A stretch of 64,000 bases of DNA from Marinilabiliaceae bacterium (GCA_016933045.1 JAFGBR010000052.1:1-64000), one strand, 5' to 3'; counted from the stretch's first letter, positions 21,126 to 31,683 are shown. Made by a program: numbers and translations. Notes: generated from the letters alone by a model not told the origin.

Positions 21126-21392
21126 ATGAGTAGATCGTTAAAAAAAGGCCCTTACATCAATTTTAAGCTTGAGAAAAAAGTTCTAGCATTGAACGAATCA
21201 GGCAAAAAAAATGTAGTTAAAACCTGGGCTAGGGCGTCTATGATTTCGCCTGATTTTGTAGGACATACCATAGCTGTTCACAATGGAAATAAGTTTATTC
21301 CTGTTTATGTAACAGAAAATATGGTAGGTCATAAGCTGGGTGAGTTTGCTCCAACACGTAATTTCCGTGGGCACGGAGGAAACAAGAAATAA
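21126..21392 (+). CDS. rpsS: 30S ribosomal protein S19
   Basis: 30S head protein that pairs with S13. 88 residues, [16 protein letters not shown] at the start and [15 protein letters not shown] at the end, both hallmark segments. Between rplB and rplV. Confidence 0.97.
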   Translation: MSRSLKKGPYINFKLEKKVLALNESGKKNVVKTWARASMISPDFVGHTIAVHNGNKFIPVYVTENMVGHKLGEFAPTRNFRGHGGNKK

Positions 21393-21432
21393 TTAACCTG
21401 GCAATCGTTAATATTTTATTAAAGAAGTAAAA

Positions 21433-21840
21433 ATGGGTGCAAGAAAAAGAATAGCTGCCGAAAAAGCAAAAGAGGTGCGTAAGAGCATAGCATTTGCGTC
21501 CCTTCGGAATGTACCAACTTCTCCTCGAAAAATGCGTTTAGTCGCTGATATGATTAGAGGTAAAGAAGTTAACCAGGCACTTGATATGTTGAAGTTCTCT
21601 ACGAAAGAAGCTTCACAACGTGTTGAAAAATTACTGTTGTCGGCTATCGCAAACTGGAAAGAGAAAAACGAAAATGTTCGTATCGAAGATGCAAACTTGT
21701 ATGTTAAAACAGTTTTTGTTGACTCGGGACGAATACTAAAACGATTGAGACCTGCTCCTCAGGGACGTGCTCATCGTATCCGTAAAAGATCGAACCATGT
21801 GACGATTCAGGTTGATAGCAAAGTGTCAAACGAAAATTAA
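21433..21840 (+). CDS. rplV: 50S ribosomal protein L22
   Basis: Exit-tunnel protein with the long beta-hairpin. 135 residues. [18 protein letters not shown] is the conserved N-terminal block, and [20 protein letters not shown] is the tunnel hairpin where macrolide-resistance changes occur. A basic N-terminal extension ([17 protein letters not shown]) is typical of Bacteroidota. Confidence 0.96.
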   Translation: MGARKRIAAEKAKEVRKSIAFASLRNVPTSPRKMRLVADMIRGKEVNQALDMLKFSTKEASQRVEKLLLSAIANWKEKNENVRIEDANLYVKTVFVDSGRILKRLRPAPQGRAHRIRKRSNHVTIQVDSKVSNEN

Positions 21841-21850
21841 TAAATGCTAA

Positions 21851-22552
21851 ATGGGACAAAAAGCAAATCCGATAAGTAACAGGTTAGGTATAATCCGTGG
21901 TTGGGATTCTAACTGGTTTGGCGGAAAAAATTATGGTGATAAAATTTTAGAAGACACCAAAATCCGTAAGTATTTGAACGCTCGTTTGGCAAAAGCAAGT
22001 TTATCTCGAATTGTCATTGAGCGTACATTAAAATTAGTTACCATTACTGTTTACACTGCTCGTCCAGGTATTATTATTGGAAAAGGCGGTCAGGAAGTGG
22101 ATAAACTAAAAGAAGAGTTGAAAAAGATTACTGATAAGGAAGTTCAAATCAATATTTTTGAGGTGAAACGCCCTGAACTAGATGCTTTAATCGTGGGTAA
22201 TAATATTGCTCGTCAACTTGAAGGTCGTATCGCTTACCGACGTGCAATTAAAATGGCTATTGCTTCTACAATGCGAATGGGAGCAGAAGGAATTAAAATA
22301 CAAATTTCAGGTCGTTTGAATGGCGCCGAGATGGCTCGTAGTGAAATGTATAAAGAAGGTCGTACACCTCTTCATACCTTCCGTGCTGATATCGATTTCG
22401 CACAATCTGTAGCATTAACCAAAATGGGATTGCTTGGAATTAAAGTGTGGATTTGTAAAGGAGAAGTTTACGGTAAACGTGATTTATCTCCAAACATTGG
22501 TGCGCCAACAAAAGAACCACGAAAGAGTAGTGGTCGTAAGAGAAGAAAGTAA
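21851..22552 (+). CDS. rpsC: 30S ribosomal protein S3
   Basis: 30S protein at the mRNA entry site. 233 residues: [14 protein letters not shown] opening, a KH domain with the GXXG loop in [16 protein letters not shown], and the C-terminal domain with [18 protein letters not shown]. Ten bp after rplV. Confidence 0.97.
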   Translation: MGQKANPISNRLGIIRGWDSNWFGGKNYGDKILEDTKIRKYLNARLAKASLSRIVIERTLKLVTITVYTARPGIIIGKGGQEVDKLKEELKKITDKEVQINIFEVKRPELDALIVGNNIARQLEGRIAYRRAIKMAIASTMRMGAEGIKIQISGRLNGAEMARSEMYKEGRTPLHTFRADIDFAQSVALTKMGLLGIKVWICKGEVYGKRDLSPNIGAPTKEPRKSSGRKRRK

Positions 22553-22583
22553 TCATCTGTAAACCGTAAACGAATTAGGAAAG

Positions 22584-23015
22584 ATGTTACAACCAAAAAA
22601 AGTAAAGTATAGAAGAAGGCAGAAAGGAAGGATGAAAGGAACTGCTCAAAGAGGGCATGAATTAGCTTTCGGTTCTTTCGGGATTAAGTCCTTACAAAGT
22701 AAATGGATCACCGGACGTCAGATTGAAGCTGCTCGTATAGCTGTAACAAGATACATGCAACGTCAAGGTCAAATTTGGATCAGAATTTTCCCTGATAAAC
22801 CTATTACTAAGAAACCTGCAGAGGTTCGTATGGGTAAGGGAAAAGGTAGTCCGGAAGGATTCGTAGCCCCTGTAACTCCAGGACGTATTATTATTGAATG
22901 TGATGGAGTTCCTTTTGATATTGCAAAAGAAGCTTTGCGTTTGGCAGCTCAAAAACTGCCTGTTACAACAAAGTTTGTAGTGAGAAGAGATTATGTTGAA
23001 TCTTCAAATGCTTAA
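22584..23015 (+). CDS. rplP: 50S ribosomal protein L16
   Basis: Binds near the A site and 5S rRNA. 143 residues: [19 protein letters not shown], then [22 protein letters not shown]. The operon context between rpsC and rpmC confirms it. Confidence 0.97.
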   Translation: MLQPKKVKYRRRQKGRMKGTAQRGHELAFGSFGIKSLQSKWITGRQIEAARIAVTRYMQRQGQIWIRIFPDKPITKKPAEVRMGKGKGSPEGFVAPVTPGRIIIECDGVPFDIAKEALRLAAQKLPVTTKFVVRRDYVESSNA

Positions 23016-23017
23016 GA

Positions 23018-23212
23018 ATGAAAATAGCAGAGATTAAAGAGATGACAAATAAAGAGATTGAGGAAAGAATCGAAACAGAGAAATCATTACTTTCTGAATT
23101 AGAACTCAATCATGTTGTTTCTCCATTGGAAAACCCAATGAAGATCAGACATACTCGTCGTAATATTGCGCGTTTATTGACTGTATTAAGTCAGAAACAG
23201 GTTAACGAATAA
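23018..23212 (+). CDS. rpmC: 50S ribosomal protein L29
   Basis: Small helical tunnel-exit protein that contacts SRP and trigger factor. 64 residues, [17 protein letters not shown] at the start, [15 protein letters not shown] at the end. Two bp after rplP. Confidence 0.95.
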   Translation: MKIAEIKEMTNKEIEERIETEKSLLSELELNHVVSPLENPMKIRHTRRNIARLLTVLSQKQVNE

Positions 23213-23226
23213 AAAATTTCATTGAC

Positions 23227-23484
23227 ATGGAAACCAGAAACCTCAGAAAAGAGCGTATAGGTGTTGTCGTAAGCAGCAAAATGGACAAGTCAGTTGTTGT
23301 TGCTGTTGAAATTAGGGAAAAACACCCTATGTATGGTAAGTTTGTGAAGAAAACCAAAAAGTTTCACGCGCACGACGAAACCAACACCTGCAATGAAGGG
23401 GATACCATTAAAATAATGGAAACGCGCCCCTTAAGTAAAACAAAGCGTTGGAGATTAGTTGAAATCATTGAAAGAGCTAAGTAA
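23227..23484 (+). CDS. rpsQ: 30S ribosomal protein S17
   Basis: Early-binding 30S protein. 85 residues with [36 protein letters not shown] and the terminal [18 protein letters not shown], an OB-fold pattern. Two bp before rplN. Confidence 0.96.
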   Translation: METRNLRKERIGVVVSSKMDKSVVVAVEIREKHPMYGKFVKKTKKFHAHDETNTCNEGDTIKIMETRPLSKTKRWRLVEIIERAK

Positions 23485-23486
23485 TC

Positions 23487-23852
23487 ATGATACAGCAAGA
23501 ATCTAGACTAAGTGTAGCTGATAATAGCGGAGCGAAAGAAGTACTTTGCATCAGAGTTTTAGGTGGAACAGGAAAACGCTACGCTCGTGTTGGCGACCGT
23601 ATAGTTATAACAGTAAAAAGTGCTCTGCCTTCAAGTGATATGAAAAAAGGTACCGTTTCTAAGGCAGTTGTAGTGCGTACCAAAAAAGAGACCAGACGTG
23701 CTGATGGTTCATATATCCGTTTTGACGACAATGCTTGTGTATTGTTGAACAATGCCGGTGAAATGAGAGGAACTCGTATTTTTGGGCCTGTGGCTCGCGA
23801 GTTACGTGACGGATACATGAAAATTGTATCATTAGCACCTGAGGTACTTTAA
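23487..23852 (+). CDS. rplN: 50S ribosomal protein L14
   Basis: Intersubunit bridge protein. 121 residues, opening [19 protein letters not shown], with [19 protein letters not shown] near the end. Starts the spc gene set. Confidence 0.97.
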   Translation: MIQQESRLSVADNSGAKEVLCIRVLGGTGKRYARVGDRIVITVKSALPSSDMKKGTVSKAVVVRTKKETRRADGSYIRFDDNACVLLNNAGEMRGTRIFGPVARELRDGYMKIVSLAPEVL

Positions 23853-23870
23853 TTTTTAAAGATTCTAGAA

Positions 23871-24191
23871 ATGGGAAAATTGCATATTAAAAAAGGCGAC
23901 ATTGTAATTGTCAATGCCGGCGAATTCAAAGGACAGTCAGGTAAAGTCCTCGAAGTAATTCCCGATAAGATGCGTGCTATTGTTGAAGGTGTAAATATGA
24001 TTAGTAAACATACTAAACCTAATGCTGAGCACCCTCAGGGTGGAATTATTAAGAAAGAAGCTCCTGTTCATATTTCTAATTTGAACCTTAAGGATCCTTC
24101 TTCTGGCAAAGCTACTCGTATTGGCCGTCGTATGAATGACAAAAACAAATTGGTTCGTTATTCTAAAAAATCAGGGGAGGAAATCAAGTAA
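23871..24191 (+). CDS. rplX: 50S ribosomal protein L24
   Basis: Assembly initiator of the large subunit. 106 residues with the KOW motif [19 protein letters not shown] and the [15 protein letters not shown] block. The stop overlaps the rplE start by one base. Confidence 0.96.
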   Translation: MGKLHIKKGDIVIVNAGEFKGQSGKVLEVIPDKMRAIVEGVNMISKHTKPNAEHPQGGIIKKEAPVHISNLNLKDPSSGKATRIGRRMNDKNKLVRYSKKSGEEIK

Positions 24192-24748
24192 TGAGTTACA
24201 CGCCAGCATTAAAAAATCAGTACAAGGAGCAAGTTGTTCCTGTACTTATGAAAGAGTTTGGATACGATAGCATAATGCAGGTTCCAAAACTTGAGAAGAT
24301 TGTTATTAACCAAGGTATTGGTGGTGCAGTTGCTGATAAAAAACTTATTGATGTGGCTATTAACGAGCTTACAACAATAACTGGTCAGAAAGCTGTTTCT
24401 ACAGTATCGAAAAAAGATATCTCTAACTTTAAGTTACGTCGTAAAATGCCTATTGGAGTACGTGTTACTTTAAGAAAAGATAAGATGTATGAATTTCTTG
24501 AAAGACTTGTACGCGTTGCATTACCTCGTATTCGTGACTTCAAAGGAATTAACAGCAAACTTGACGGAAGAGGTAATTATACTTTGGGTATTGAGGAACA
24601 AATCATTTTTCCTGAAATAAATATTGATGGAATTAGCAAAATTATGGGTATGAATATTACCTTTGTGACCTCTGGAAAAACCGATGAGGAAGCATTTGCA
24701 TTGCTTAGGGAATTTGGTTTGCCATTTAAAAACTTAAAAAAGAACTAG
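24191..24748 (+). CDS. rplE: 50S ribosomal protein L5
   Basis: Binds 5S rRNA and contacts P-site tRNA. 185 residues: [15 protein letters not shown], then [21 protein letters not shown] and [18 protein letters not shown]. Its start overlaps rplX by one base. Confidence 0.97.
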   Translation: MSYTPALKNQYKEQVVPVLMKEFGYDSIMQVPKLEKIVINQGIGGAVADKKLIDVAINELTTITGQKAVSTVSKKDISNFKLRRKMPIGVRVTLRKDKMYEFLERLVRVALPRIRDFKGINSKLDGRGNYTLGIEEQIIFPEINIDGISKIMGMNITFVTSGKTDEEAFALLREFGLPFKNLKKN

Positions 24749-24752
24749 TTAT

Positions 24753-25022
24753 ATGGCTAAGGAATCAATGAAGGCTCGCGAAGTTAAAAGAGCCAAACTG
24801 GTAGCCAAATTTGCTGAAAAAAGGGCACAGCTTAAAGCAGAAGGTGATTATGTTGGGTTGCAAAAATTACCTAAAAACGCATCTCCGGTTCGAATGCACA
24901 ACCGTTGTAAATTAACCGGCCGTCCAAAAGGATATATGCGTCAATTTGGTTTAAGCAGGATTCAATTCAGAGAAATGGCTTCAGCTGGGTTGATACCAGG
25001 TGTTAAAAAAGCAAGTTGGTAG
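24753..25022 (+). CDS. rpsN: 30S ribosomal protein S14 (zinc-free type)
   Basis: 30S head protein. The 89-residue length, and a middle part without the paired CxxC zinc ligands, mark the long zinc-independent form (one cysteine in [13 protein letters not shown]). It ends [17 protein letters not shown]. Four bp after rplE. Confidence 0.96.
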   Translation: MAKESMKAREVKRAKLVAKFAEKRAQLKAEGDYVGLQKLPKNASPVRMHNRCKLTGRPKGYMRQFGLSRIQFREMASAGLIPGVKKASW

Positions 25023-25088
25023 AAATTTTAATTATTCTAAGTATAAATATTGTTTCGAGAGATCGGAATCAATTTAAACTTATTTAAC

Positions 25089-25484
25089 ATGACAGATCCA
25101 ATAGGAGATTTCCTGACACGTATCAGGAATGCCATTATGGCACGACACAAAGTTGTCGAAATACCTGCTTCAAATGTTAAGAAAGAGATGACTAAAATCC
25201 TTTATGATAAAGGATATATTTTAAATTACAAGTTCATCGATGACAATAAGCAGGGCATTATTAAAATTGCATTGAAGTATGATGCCGAATCGAAGGCTCC
25301 TGCAATTAAAAGCTTAACCCGCGTGAGTACACCAGGTTTAAGAAAATATGCTGGGTATAAAAATTTACCACGAGTTTTAAATGGTTTAGGTGTAGCTATA
25401 TTATCAACATCGAGAGGTGTAATGACAGATAAGGAAGCTAAAGGCCAACAGGTTGGTGGTGAAGTATTGTGTTACGTTTATTAA
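25089..25484 (+). CDS. rpsH: 30S ribosomal protein S8
   Basis: Binds the central 16S domain and, in enterobacteria, represses spc translation. The ATG at 25089 gives the usual start [15 protein letters not shown] and 131 residues. A TTG at 25050 would add 13 residues not seen in the family. C-terminal [20 protein letters not shown]-type block present (with LSTSRG). Confidence 0.96.
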   Translation: MTDPIGDFLTRIRNAIMARHKVVEIPASNVKKEMTKILYDKGYILNYKFIDDNKQGIIKIALKYDAESKAPAIKSLTRVSTPGLRKYAGYKNLPRVLNGLGVAILSTSRGVMTDKEAKGQQVGGEVLCYVY

Positions 25485-25501
25485 TAATAGGAGGATAAGA
25501 A

Positions 25502-26053
25502 ATGTCAAGGATAGGAAATTCGCCCATTAGTTTACCCTCTGGTGTAACCGTAACTTTAAAAGAAAATGTTGTAACTGTTAAAGGTACAAAAGGAGAGCTT
25601 CACCAAGCTATTAATCCAGAGATGAGTGTGAAAGTTGAAGATGGTGTTCTTACTGTAGCACGCCCTTCGGATGAAAAATCTTATAAAGCAATGCATGGTT
25701 TAACACGTGCTTTGATTAATAATATGGTTGTTGGTGTTTCGGAAGGTTATAAAAAGGAGCTTGAGCTGGTTGGTGTAGGTTACCGTGCTCAGAATACCGG
25801 ACAAATTCTGGAGTTATCATTAGGATATTCTCACCCTATACATATTCAATTGCCCAATGAAATTAAAGTTGAGGCAGTTACTGATAGGAAAAGTAATCCA
25901 ATTATTACGTTGGAATGTATCGATAAGCAGTTATTAGGTCAGGTATGTGCGAAAATTCGCTCGTTACGTAAACCAGAACCTTATAAAGGTAAAGGTATTC
26001 GTTTTAAAGGTGAGGTTATTCGCAGAAAAGCTGGTAAATCTGCTAAAGTTTAA
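25502..26053 (+). CDS. rplF: 50S ribosomal protein L6
   Basis: Lies near the factor-binding site. 183 residues in the usual two similar domains: MSRIGNSPISLPSGV opening and RKPEPYKGKGIRF near the end. A strong AGGAGG lies 9 bp before the ATG, one of the best Shine-Dalgarno sequences in the window. Confidence 0.97.
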   Translation: MSRIGNSPISLPSGVTVTLKENVVTVKGTKGELHQAINPEMSVKVEDGVLTVARPSDEKSYKAMHGLTRALINNMVVGVSEGYKKELELVGVGYRAQNTGQILELSLGYSHPIHIQLPNEIKVEAVTDRKSNPIITLECIDKQLLGQVCAKIRSLRKPEPYKGKGIRFKGEVIRRKAGKSAKV

Positions 26054-26071
26054 TGTATTAAAATTGGAATT

Positions 26072-26428
26072 ATGGCTTTTTCTAAAATAGAACGCAGATT
26101 AAAAATTAAAAGGCGCATTCGTAAGATTATTAAGGGTGTTGCTGAAAAACCAAGAATGTCAGTTTTCAGAAGTAATAAACAAATTTCAGTACAATTAATT
26201 GATGATGTAACAGGTAAAACAATTGTTGCTGCATCATCTTTATGTAAAGAAATTACTGCCGCTTCTGGTACTAAGAGCGATAAAGCTGCTTTAGTAGGAA
26301 AATTAGTCGCTGAGAAGGCTCAAAGCGTAGGTGTTTCTACAGTGGTTTTTGACAGGAATGGTTATTTATATCATGGTAGAGTTAAACAATTGGCCGATGC
26401 TGCAAGAGAAGCAGGGCTTAAATTCTAA
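26072..26428 (+). CDS. rplR: 50S ribosomal protein L18
   Basis: 5S rRNA-binding protein. 118 residues, with basic N-terminus [32 protein letters not shown] and the terminal [18 protein letters not shown]. One-base overlap with rpsE. Confidence 0.97.
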   Translation: MAFSKIERRLKIKRRIRKIIKGVAEKPRMSVFRSNKQISVQLIDDVTGKTIVAASSLCKEITAASGTKSDKAALVGKLVAEKAQSVGVSTVVFDRNGYLYHGRVKQLADAAREAGLKF

Positions 26429-26952
26429 TGGCTATGGCAGGACAAAGTAAGAAAGTAAAATCAAATAATGACCTTGAGCTTAAGGATCGATTGGTTGCAA
26501 TCAATCGTGTTACTAAAGTAACTAAAGGTGGTAGAACGTTTAGCTTTTCAGCCATTGTAGTAGTTGGTAACGAAAACGGAATCGTTGGATGGGGCCTTGG
26601 TAAGGCTGGTGAAGTTACAGCAGCTATTGCAAAAGGCGTTGAAGCTGCAAAAAAGAACCTGATTAAAGTTCCTGTATTTAAAGGAACCATTCCTCACGAA
26701 CAATTAGCTCATTTTGGTGGTGCTAGTGTTTTTATTAAACCTGCTTCTACTGGTACCGGAGTGAAAGCTGGTGGTGCGATGCGTGCAGTACTTGAAAGTG
26801 TTGGAGTGCATGATGTATTAGCAAAATCTAAAGGTTCTGCAAATCCTCATAACCTTGTTAAAGCTACAATTTTAGCTCTTGGTGAAATGAGAGATCCTGC
26901 AACAGTTGCAAAGCATCGTGGTGTTTCTGTAGATAAAGTGTTTAACGGATAA
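26428..26952 (+). CDS. rpsE: 30S ribosomal protein S5
   Basis: Fidelity protein at the mRNA channel. 174 residues: a dsRBD-like N-domain with [20 protein letters not shown] and [17 protein letters not shown], and a second domain with [19 protein letters not shown]. Starts within the last base of rplR. Confidence 0.97.
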   Translation: MAMAGQSKKVKSNNDLELKDRLVAINRVTKVTKGGRTFSFSAIVVVGNENGIVGWGLGKAGEVTAAIAKGVEAAKKNLIKVPVFKGTIPHEQLAHFGGASVFIKPASTGTGVKAGGAMRAVLESVGVHDVLAKSKGSANPHNLVKATILALGEMRDPATVAKHRGVSVDKVFNG

Positions 26953-26962
26953 GATTGATACT

Positions 26963-27139
26963 ATGGCTAAAATAAAAATCACTCAGATTAAAAGTAGAAT
27001 CGGTGCCACAAAAACACAAAAGGCAACTTTAGATTCTTTAGGTCTTTCAAAAATCCGTCAAACAGTTGAACACGAAGACCGCCCTGAAATTATCGGGATG
27101 GTTCGTAAAGTGGAACACTTAGTGTCGGTTGAGAAATAA
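26963..27139 (+). CDS. rpmD: 50S ribosomal protein L30
   Basis: A 58-residue gene read directly from the sequence: it begins MAKIKITQIKSRIGATK and ends GMVRKVEHLVSVEK. The pattern KxxITQIKSxIGxxxxQ...TLxSLGLxKIxQTVEH is diagnostic for L30. It sits 10 bp after rpsE and 32 bp before rplO, the normal place in spc. Confidence 0.95.
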   Translation: MAKIKITQIKSRIGATKTQKATLDSLGLSKIRQTVEHEDRPEIIGMVRKVEHLVSVEK

Positions 27140-27171
27140 ATTGTGATTAACGCATTATTAGAATTAATACA

Positions 27172-27618
27172 ATGGAATTAAATAATTTAACACCTGCAAA
27201 AGGTTCCGTAAAATCTGAAAAGAGAATCGGACGTGGACAGGGATCCGGACACGGTGGTACTTCTACACGTGGTCATAAAGGAGCAAAGTCCCGTTCGGGT
27301 TATTCTAAAAAAATTGGATTTGAAGGAGGGCAGATGCCATTGCAGAGAAGGGTTCCAAAATTTGGATTTAAAAATATTAACCGTAAAGATTATAAAGCAA
27401 TTAATATTGATGTGCTTCAAAATTTAGCAGAATCAAAAGGAGTATCAGCTATTGATCCTCAGGTTCTTCGTGAAGTAGGTTTGATTGCTAAAAATGATCG
27501 GGTTAAAATATTAGGCAATGGTGCCCTGACTGTGAAATTGGATGTTAAAGCTCATGCTTTTTCAAAATCCGCTCAGGCTGCCATTGAAGCAGTTAGTGGA
27601 ACCGTTGAAAAACTGTAA
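27172..27618 (+). CDS. rplO: 50S ribosomal protein L15
   Basis: Late assembly protein. 148 residues: MELNNLTPAKGSVKSEKR, then the glycine/arginine-rich GRGQGSGHGGTSTRGHKGAK and GFEGGQMPLQRRVPKFGF. Four bp before secY, so SecY synthesis is coupled to ribosome production. Confidence 0.97.
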   Translation: MELNNLTPAKGSVKSEKRIGRGQGSGHGGTSTRGHKGAKSRSGYSKKIGFEGGQMPLQRRVPKFGFKNINRKDYKAINIDVLQNLAESKGVSAIDPQVLREVGLIAKNDRVKILGNGALTVKLDVKAHAFSKSAQAAIEAVSGTVEKL

Positions 27619-27622
27619 TTGA

Positions 27623-28972
27623 ATGAAACTAATCGAAACTATTCGGAACATTTGGAAAATTGAGGATCTTAAGTCCAGGATTTTAACAACATTAGGATTT
27701 CTTCTGGTGTACAGACTAGGTTCTTTTGTTGTATTGCCGGGTATTGATCCCACTAAACTTGAACAATTAAAAACTCAAACCCAACAGGGAGTTATGGGGT
27801 TATTGGATATGTTTTCAGGAGGTGCATTCTCTAATGCATCTGTTGTAGCATTAGGAATTATGCCATATATCTCAGCTTCTATTGTTGTTCAACTTCTTGG
27901 AATTGCAGTGCCTTATTTTCAAAGGTTGCAACGAGAAGGTGAAAGTGGTCATCGGAAAATAAACCAGATTACACGTTATTTAACGGTTGTAATTCTTATT
28001 TTCCAAGGGTTTGCATATATGACTAATTTAAGTGCTCAGGTTCCGCCAGAAGCTTTTGCTGTAGGTTTAAATAATACTTTCTTTAAAATTACATCTATAG
28101 TTATTTTAGCTGCTGGTTCTATGTTTGTTATGTGGCTTGGTGAGAGAATAACTGATAAAGGAATTGGAAATGGTATATCATTAATAATAATGATTGGTAT
28201 CATTGCCCGTTTACCTCATTCCGCTGTTGCCGAGTTCGTGTCGAGAGTCGGTAGTGAAACAGCAAACGGTGGACCTGTAATGCTATTAATAGAAGTTGTG
28301 ATACTCTTCTTTGTTTTTGCCGGAACTATTTTGTTAGTTCAGGGTACAAGAAGAATACCTGTGCAGTATGCCAAACGAATTGTTGGAAATAAACAATACG
28401 GTGGAGTTCGTCAGTATATTCCTTTAAAAGTAAATGCTGCAGGTGTTATGCCTATAATATTTGCACAGGCTATCATGTTTATTCCTATTACCATTGCAGG
28501 CTTTATTGAAGAAGATAGCGGATCAAGTCTTGCAGCAATTTTTACATTTACAGGTTTCTGGTATAATTTTACATTTGCTTTGTTGATTATTGCATTTACA
28601 TATTTTTATACTGCAATAACAATTAATCCTACCCAAATGGCTGAGGATATGAAGCGAAATGGCGGATTTATTCCGGGAGTTAAACCAGGAAAGAAAACAG
28701 TAGAGTTTATCGATTCAATTATGTCGAAAATTACTTTGCCTGGATCTGTGTTTTTAGCACTTGTTGCAATATTACCTACATTTGCCATGATGGCTGGTGT
28801 TGATAATTCATTTGCTCAATTTTATGGTGGAACATCTTTGTTGATTTTAGTTGGTGTAGTATTAGATACTCTACAACAAATAGAAAGTCATCTATTGATG
28901 AGACATTATGATGGATTAATGAAAACTGGACGTATTAAAGGACGTACCGGTGGAGGTCCAGCTGTATATTAA
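27623..28972 (+). CDS. secY: preprotein translocase subunit SecY
   Basis: Channel-forming subunit of the SecYEG translocon in the inner membrane. 449 residues with about ten TM segments. The plug region GLLDMFSGGAFSNASVVALGIMPYIS is recognisable from residue about 54, then LQREGESGHRKINQITRY, and the C-terminal loop MKRNGGFIPGVKPG precedes TM9. Usual spc location. Confidence 0.97.
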   Translation: MKLIETIRNIWKIEDLKSRILTTLGFLLVYRLGSFVVLPGIDPTKLEQLKTQTQQGVMGLLDMFSGGAFSNASVVALGIMPYISASIVVQLLGIAVPYFQRLQREGESGHRKINQITRYLTVVILIFQGFAYMTNLSAQVPPEAFAVGLNNTFFKITSIVILAAGSMFVMWLGERITDKGIGNGISLIIMIGIIARLPHSAVAEFVSRVGSETANGGPVMLLIEVVILFFVFAGTILLVQGTRRIPVQYAKRIVGNKQYGGVRQYIPLKVNAAGVMPIIFAQAIMFIPITIAGFIEEDSGSSLAAIFTFTGFWYNFTFALLIIAFTYFYTAITINPTQMAEDMKRNGGFIPGVKPGKKTVEFIDSIMSKITLPGSVFLALVAILPTFAMMAGVDNSFAQFYGGTSLLILVGVVLDTLQQIESHLLMRHYDGLMKTGRIKGRTGGGPAVY

Positions 28973-28993
28973 TTGTTGCAGAATTAAACTTTA

Positions 28994-29779
28994 ATGATCT
29001 ATCTAAAGACTGACGAAGAGATTGAGTTGTTACGTTTGAGTAATACTTTAGTAGCCAAAACACTTGCAGAGGTTGCTAAAAACATTAAGCCAGGCGTAAC
29101 AACATTAAAATTGGATAAGATAGCTGAAAAATATATCAGAGATGAAGGAGGTATTCCGGGGTTTCTGAATTACCAAGGTTATCCTAATACATTATGTACT
29201 TCTGTTAACGAACAGGTTGTGCATGGCATTCCAGGTAAATACGAACTTCGCGATGGAGATATAATATCTGTTGATTGTGGCGTGTTATTGAATGGTTTCT
29301 ATGGTGATTCTGCTTATACATTTAAAGTAGGAGATGTTAAACCAGAGATAATAGATCTTTTGAATGCTACAAAACATTCATTGTATTTGGGTATTGATAA
29401 GGCAATAGCAGGTAATCGTTTGGGAGATATTGGGTTTGCTATACAAGAGTATACCGAGTCTAAAGGCTATTCTGTGGTTCGTGAAATGGTAGGGCATGGA
29501 ATTGGTAAAGAATTGCATGAAGCACCTGAAGTACCTAATTATGGTAGAGCAGGAAATGGCATTCAACTAAAGGAGGGAATGGTTATTGCAATTGAGCCAA
29601 TGATAAATCTGGGAAAAAGAAATATTGTACAGGAATCAGATGGATGGACAATAAGAACTAGCGATAAGATGGTGTCTGCTCATTTTGAACACACAATAGT
29701 AATTAGAAAAAGTAAGGCTGAAATATTATCTAGTTTTGATTTTGTTGAAGAAGTATTATCTTTGCAGTCTGAAAAATAA
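28994..29779 (+). CDS. map: type I methionine aminopeptidase
   Basis: Removes the N-terminal methionine from nascent proteins. 261 residues. The five metal ligands are visible: D in ISVDCGV, D in FYGDSAY, H in MVGHGIGKELHE, E in AIEPMI and E in HFEHTIVI. It lies between secY and infA as in many bacteria, 21 bp after secY. Confidence 0.96.
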   Translation: MIYLKTDEEIELLRLSNTLVAKTLAEVAKNIKPGVTTLKLDKIAEKYIRDEGGIPGFLNYQGYPNTLCTSVNEQVVHGIPGKYELRDGDIISVDCGVLLNGFYGDSAYTFKVGDVKPEIIDLLNATKHSLYLGIDKAIAGNRLGDIGFAIQEYTESKGYSVVREMVGHGIGKELHEAPEVPNYGRAGNGIQLKEGMVIAIEPMINLGKRNIVQESDGWTIRTSDKMVSAHFEHTIVIRKSKAEILSSFDFVEEVLSLQSEK

Positions 29780-29793
29780 AAGGTTAGGAAAAA

Positions 29794-30012
29794 ATGCCAA
29801 AACAATCTTCGATAGAACAAGATGGAACTATAATCGAGGCTCTTTCTAATGCAATGTTTAGAGTTGAATTAGAAAATGGTCATGTGATTACTGCTCATAT
29901 TTCGGGTAAAATGAGAATGCATTATATAAAAATTCTACCCGGAGACAGAGTTAAGGTGGAAATGTCACCTTATGATTTAACAAAAGGAAGAATAAGCTAC
30001 AGGTATAAATAA
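29794..30012 (+). CDS. infA: translation initiation factor IF-1
   Basis: S1-like OB-fold protein that binds the 30S A site. 72 residues: [21 protein letters not shown] and [22 protein letters not shown]. Fourteen bp after map. Confidence 0.97.
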   Translation: MPKQSSIEQDGTIIEALSNAMFRVELENGHVITAHISGKMRMHYIKILPGDRVKVEMSPYDLTKGRISYRYK

Positions 30013-30026
30013 TAAACTGTTGTAAG

Positions 30027-30143
30027 ATGAAAGTAAGAGCATCTATTAAAAAAAGAAGTGCCGAATGCAAAATTGTAAGACGTAAAGGGCGCTTGTATGT
30101 GATTAATAAAAAAAATCCTAAGTTTAAACAACGTCAAGGTTAA
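30027..30143 (+). CDS. rpmJ: 50S ribosomal protein L36
   Basis: A 38-residue gene read from the sequence: [19 protein letters not shown], then [19 protein letters not shown]. It fits L36. The classic zinc-ligand pattern C...C...C...H is reduced to a single cysteine here, so this is the zinc-independent form. It lies between infA and rpsM as expected. Confidence 0.95.
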   Translation: MKVRASIKKRSAECKIVRRKGRLYVINKKNPKFKQRQG

Positions 30144-30155
30144 AGATTATAAATT

Positions 30156-30533
30156 ATGGCAAGAATTGTCGGAGTTGATTTACCAGTCAACAAAAGAGGC
30201 GAAATTGCTTTGACTTATATTTACGGTATAGGTCGTAGCAACGCTAATTCAATATTAGAAAAGGCAGGTGTCGACTGTAATGTAAAAGTTAAAGACTGGA
30301 CTGATGAAAACATTAGTTCTATTCGCGAAATTATTGGTAGTGAATTTAAAGTCGAAGGAGAATTACGGTCAGAGGTACAATTAAACATTAAGCGATTAAT
30401 GGACATTGGTTGTTACCGCGGAATACGTCACCGTCTTGGATTACCTGTTCGTGGTCAGTCCACAAAGAACAATGCGAGAACCAGAAAAGGTAGAAAGAAA
30501 ACTGTTGCTAACAAGAAAAAAGCTACTAAATAA
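30156..30533 (+). CDS. rpsM: 30S ribosomal protein S13
   Basis: 30S head protein that contacts P-site tRNA. 125 residues: [21 protein letters not shown], then [20 protein letters not shown] and a lysine-rich tail. Begins the alpha gene set. Confidence 0.97.
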   Translation: MARIVGVDLPVNKRGEIALTYIYGIGRSNANSILEKAGVDCNVKVKDWTDENISSIREIIGSEFKVEGELRSEVQLNIKRLMDIGCYRGIRHRLGLPVRGQSTKNNARTRKGRKKTVANKKKATK

Positions 30534-30543
30534 TAATTGAGAT

Positions 30544-30933
30544 ATGGCAAAAAAACCTGTAAGTCAGAAAAAAAGAGTAGTTAAGGTCGACGCATTAGGA
30601 CAGGCTCATATTCATTCATCATTCAATAACATTATTATTTCTTTGTGTAATACTAATGGTCAAGTAATTTCATGGTCAAGTGCTGGAAAAATGGGATTTA
30701 AGGGTTCTAAAAAGAACACACCTTATGCTGCCCAAACAGCAGCAGCCGACTGTGCAAAAGTTGCTTTTGATTTAGGTCTTCGCAAGGTGAAGGTATATGT
30801 TAAAGGTCCGGGAAATGGTCGCGAATCCGCGATTCGTTCCATTCATGGAGCTGGTATTGAAGTAACAGAAATTGTAGATGTTACTCCATTGCCACATAAT
30901 GGATGCCGCCCTCCAAAACGAAGAAGAGTTTAA
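30544..30933 (+). CDS. rpsK: 30S ribosomal protein S11
   Basis: Platform protein of the 30S subunit. 129 residues: [38 protein letters not shown] and the C-terminal [18 protein letters not shown]. Followed by an unusually long 135-bp spacer before rpsD. Confidence 0.97.
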   Translation: MAKKPVSQKKRVVKVDALGQAHIHSSFNNIIISLCNTNGQVISWSSAGKMGFKGSKKNTPYAAQTAAADCAKVAFDLGLRKVKVYVKGPGNGRESAIRSIHGAGIEVTEIVDVTPLPHNGCRPPKRRRV

Positions 30934-31068
30934 TTACTAGTTATTAACCATAAGTTTTAGGTTTTGAACGTTGAATTATGAATGATTATAAATATAACCT
31001 CTCTATAATCGCGCGGCTTTCATAGTCTTAATTCGAAATCAAAAATTTGAAATCAGAAATTTAGAAGA
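30934..31068 (+). other. 135-bp spacer between rpsK and rpsD
   Basis: Neighbouring genes in this operon are mostly 2-40 bp apart. This spacer is AT-rich apart from a short GC patch (CGCGCGG near 31010) and ends with an imperfect 14-15-bp tandem pair, GAAATCAAAAATTT then GAAATCAGAAATTT, just before the rpsD ATG. S4 regulates the alpha operon in other bacteria, so a leader-type control site here is possible, but nothing proves it. Confidence 0.5.
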
Positions 31069-31674
31069 ATGGCTAGATATATTGGTCCAAAAACAAAAAT
31101 CGCCCGTAAATTCGGAGAGTCCATTTATGGACCGGATAAATATTTCGAAAAGAAAAATTATCCTCCTGGGCAACATGGTGTAAACCGTCGTAGAAAAACA
31201 AGTGAATACGGAATGCAGCTTAAAGAAAAGCAAAAAGCAAAATATACTTATGGTGTATTAGAGCGTCAATTCCGTAATTTATTTGAAAAGGCATCACGTA
31301 GTAAAGGTATTACTGGTGAGGAACTTTTAGGATTACTTGAAAGCAGACTAGATAATGTAGTTTATCGTTTAGGAATTGCTCCTTCACGAGCAGCTGCACG
31401 TCAGTTAGTTTCTCACTGTCACATTACTGTTGATGGCAGTGTTGTGAATATTCCTTCTTATTCTCTTAAAGGAGGTCAGATTATTGGAGTTCGTGAAAAA
31501 TCTAAATCCCTTGAGATAATTGTTGATTCACTTGCCAGTTCAAGTGCAAACAAATATTCATGGTTGGAATGGGACAAAGATTTAAGAATAGGTAAATTTT
31601 TAAATGTACCGGTAAGATCTGAAATACCTGAGAATATCAAAGAACAGTTGATCGTTGAATTGTACTCTAAATAA
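31069..31674 (+). CDS. rpsD: 30S ribosomal protein S4
   Basis: Primary 16S-binding assembly protein. 201 residues: [37 protein letters not shown], and the S4 RNA-binding domain [20 protein letters not shown]. Nine bp before rpoA. Confidence 0.97.
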   Translation: MARYIGPKTKIARKFGESIYGPDKYFEKKNYPPGQHGVNRRRKTSEYGMQLKEKQKAKYTYGVLERQFRNLFEKASRSKGITGEELLGLLESRLDNVVYRLGIAPSRAAARQLVSHCHITVDGSVVNIPSYSLKGGQIIGVREKSKSLEIIVDSLASSSANKYSWLEWDKDLRIGKFLNVPVRSEIPENIKEQLIVELYSK

Positions 31675-31683
31675 TTAATTCTT

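Noticed and set aside
25050-25088. Upstream TTG start for rpsH
   Set aside because: It adds 13 residues not in the S8 family. The ATG at 25,089 gives the normal N-terminus.
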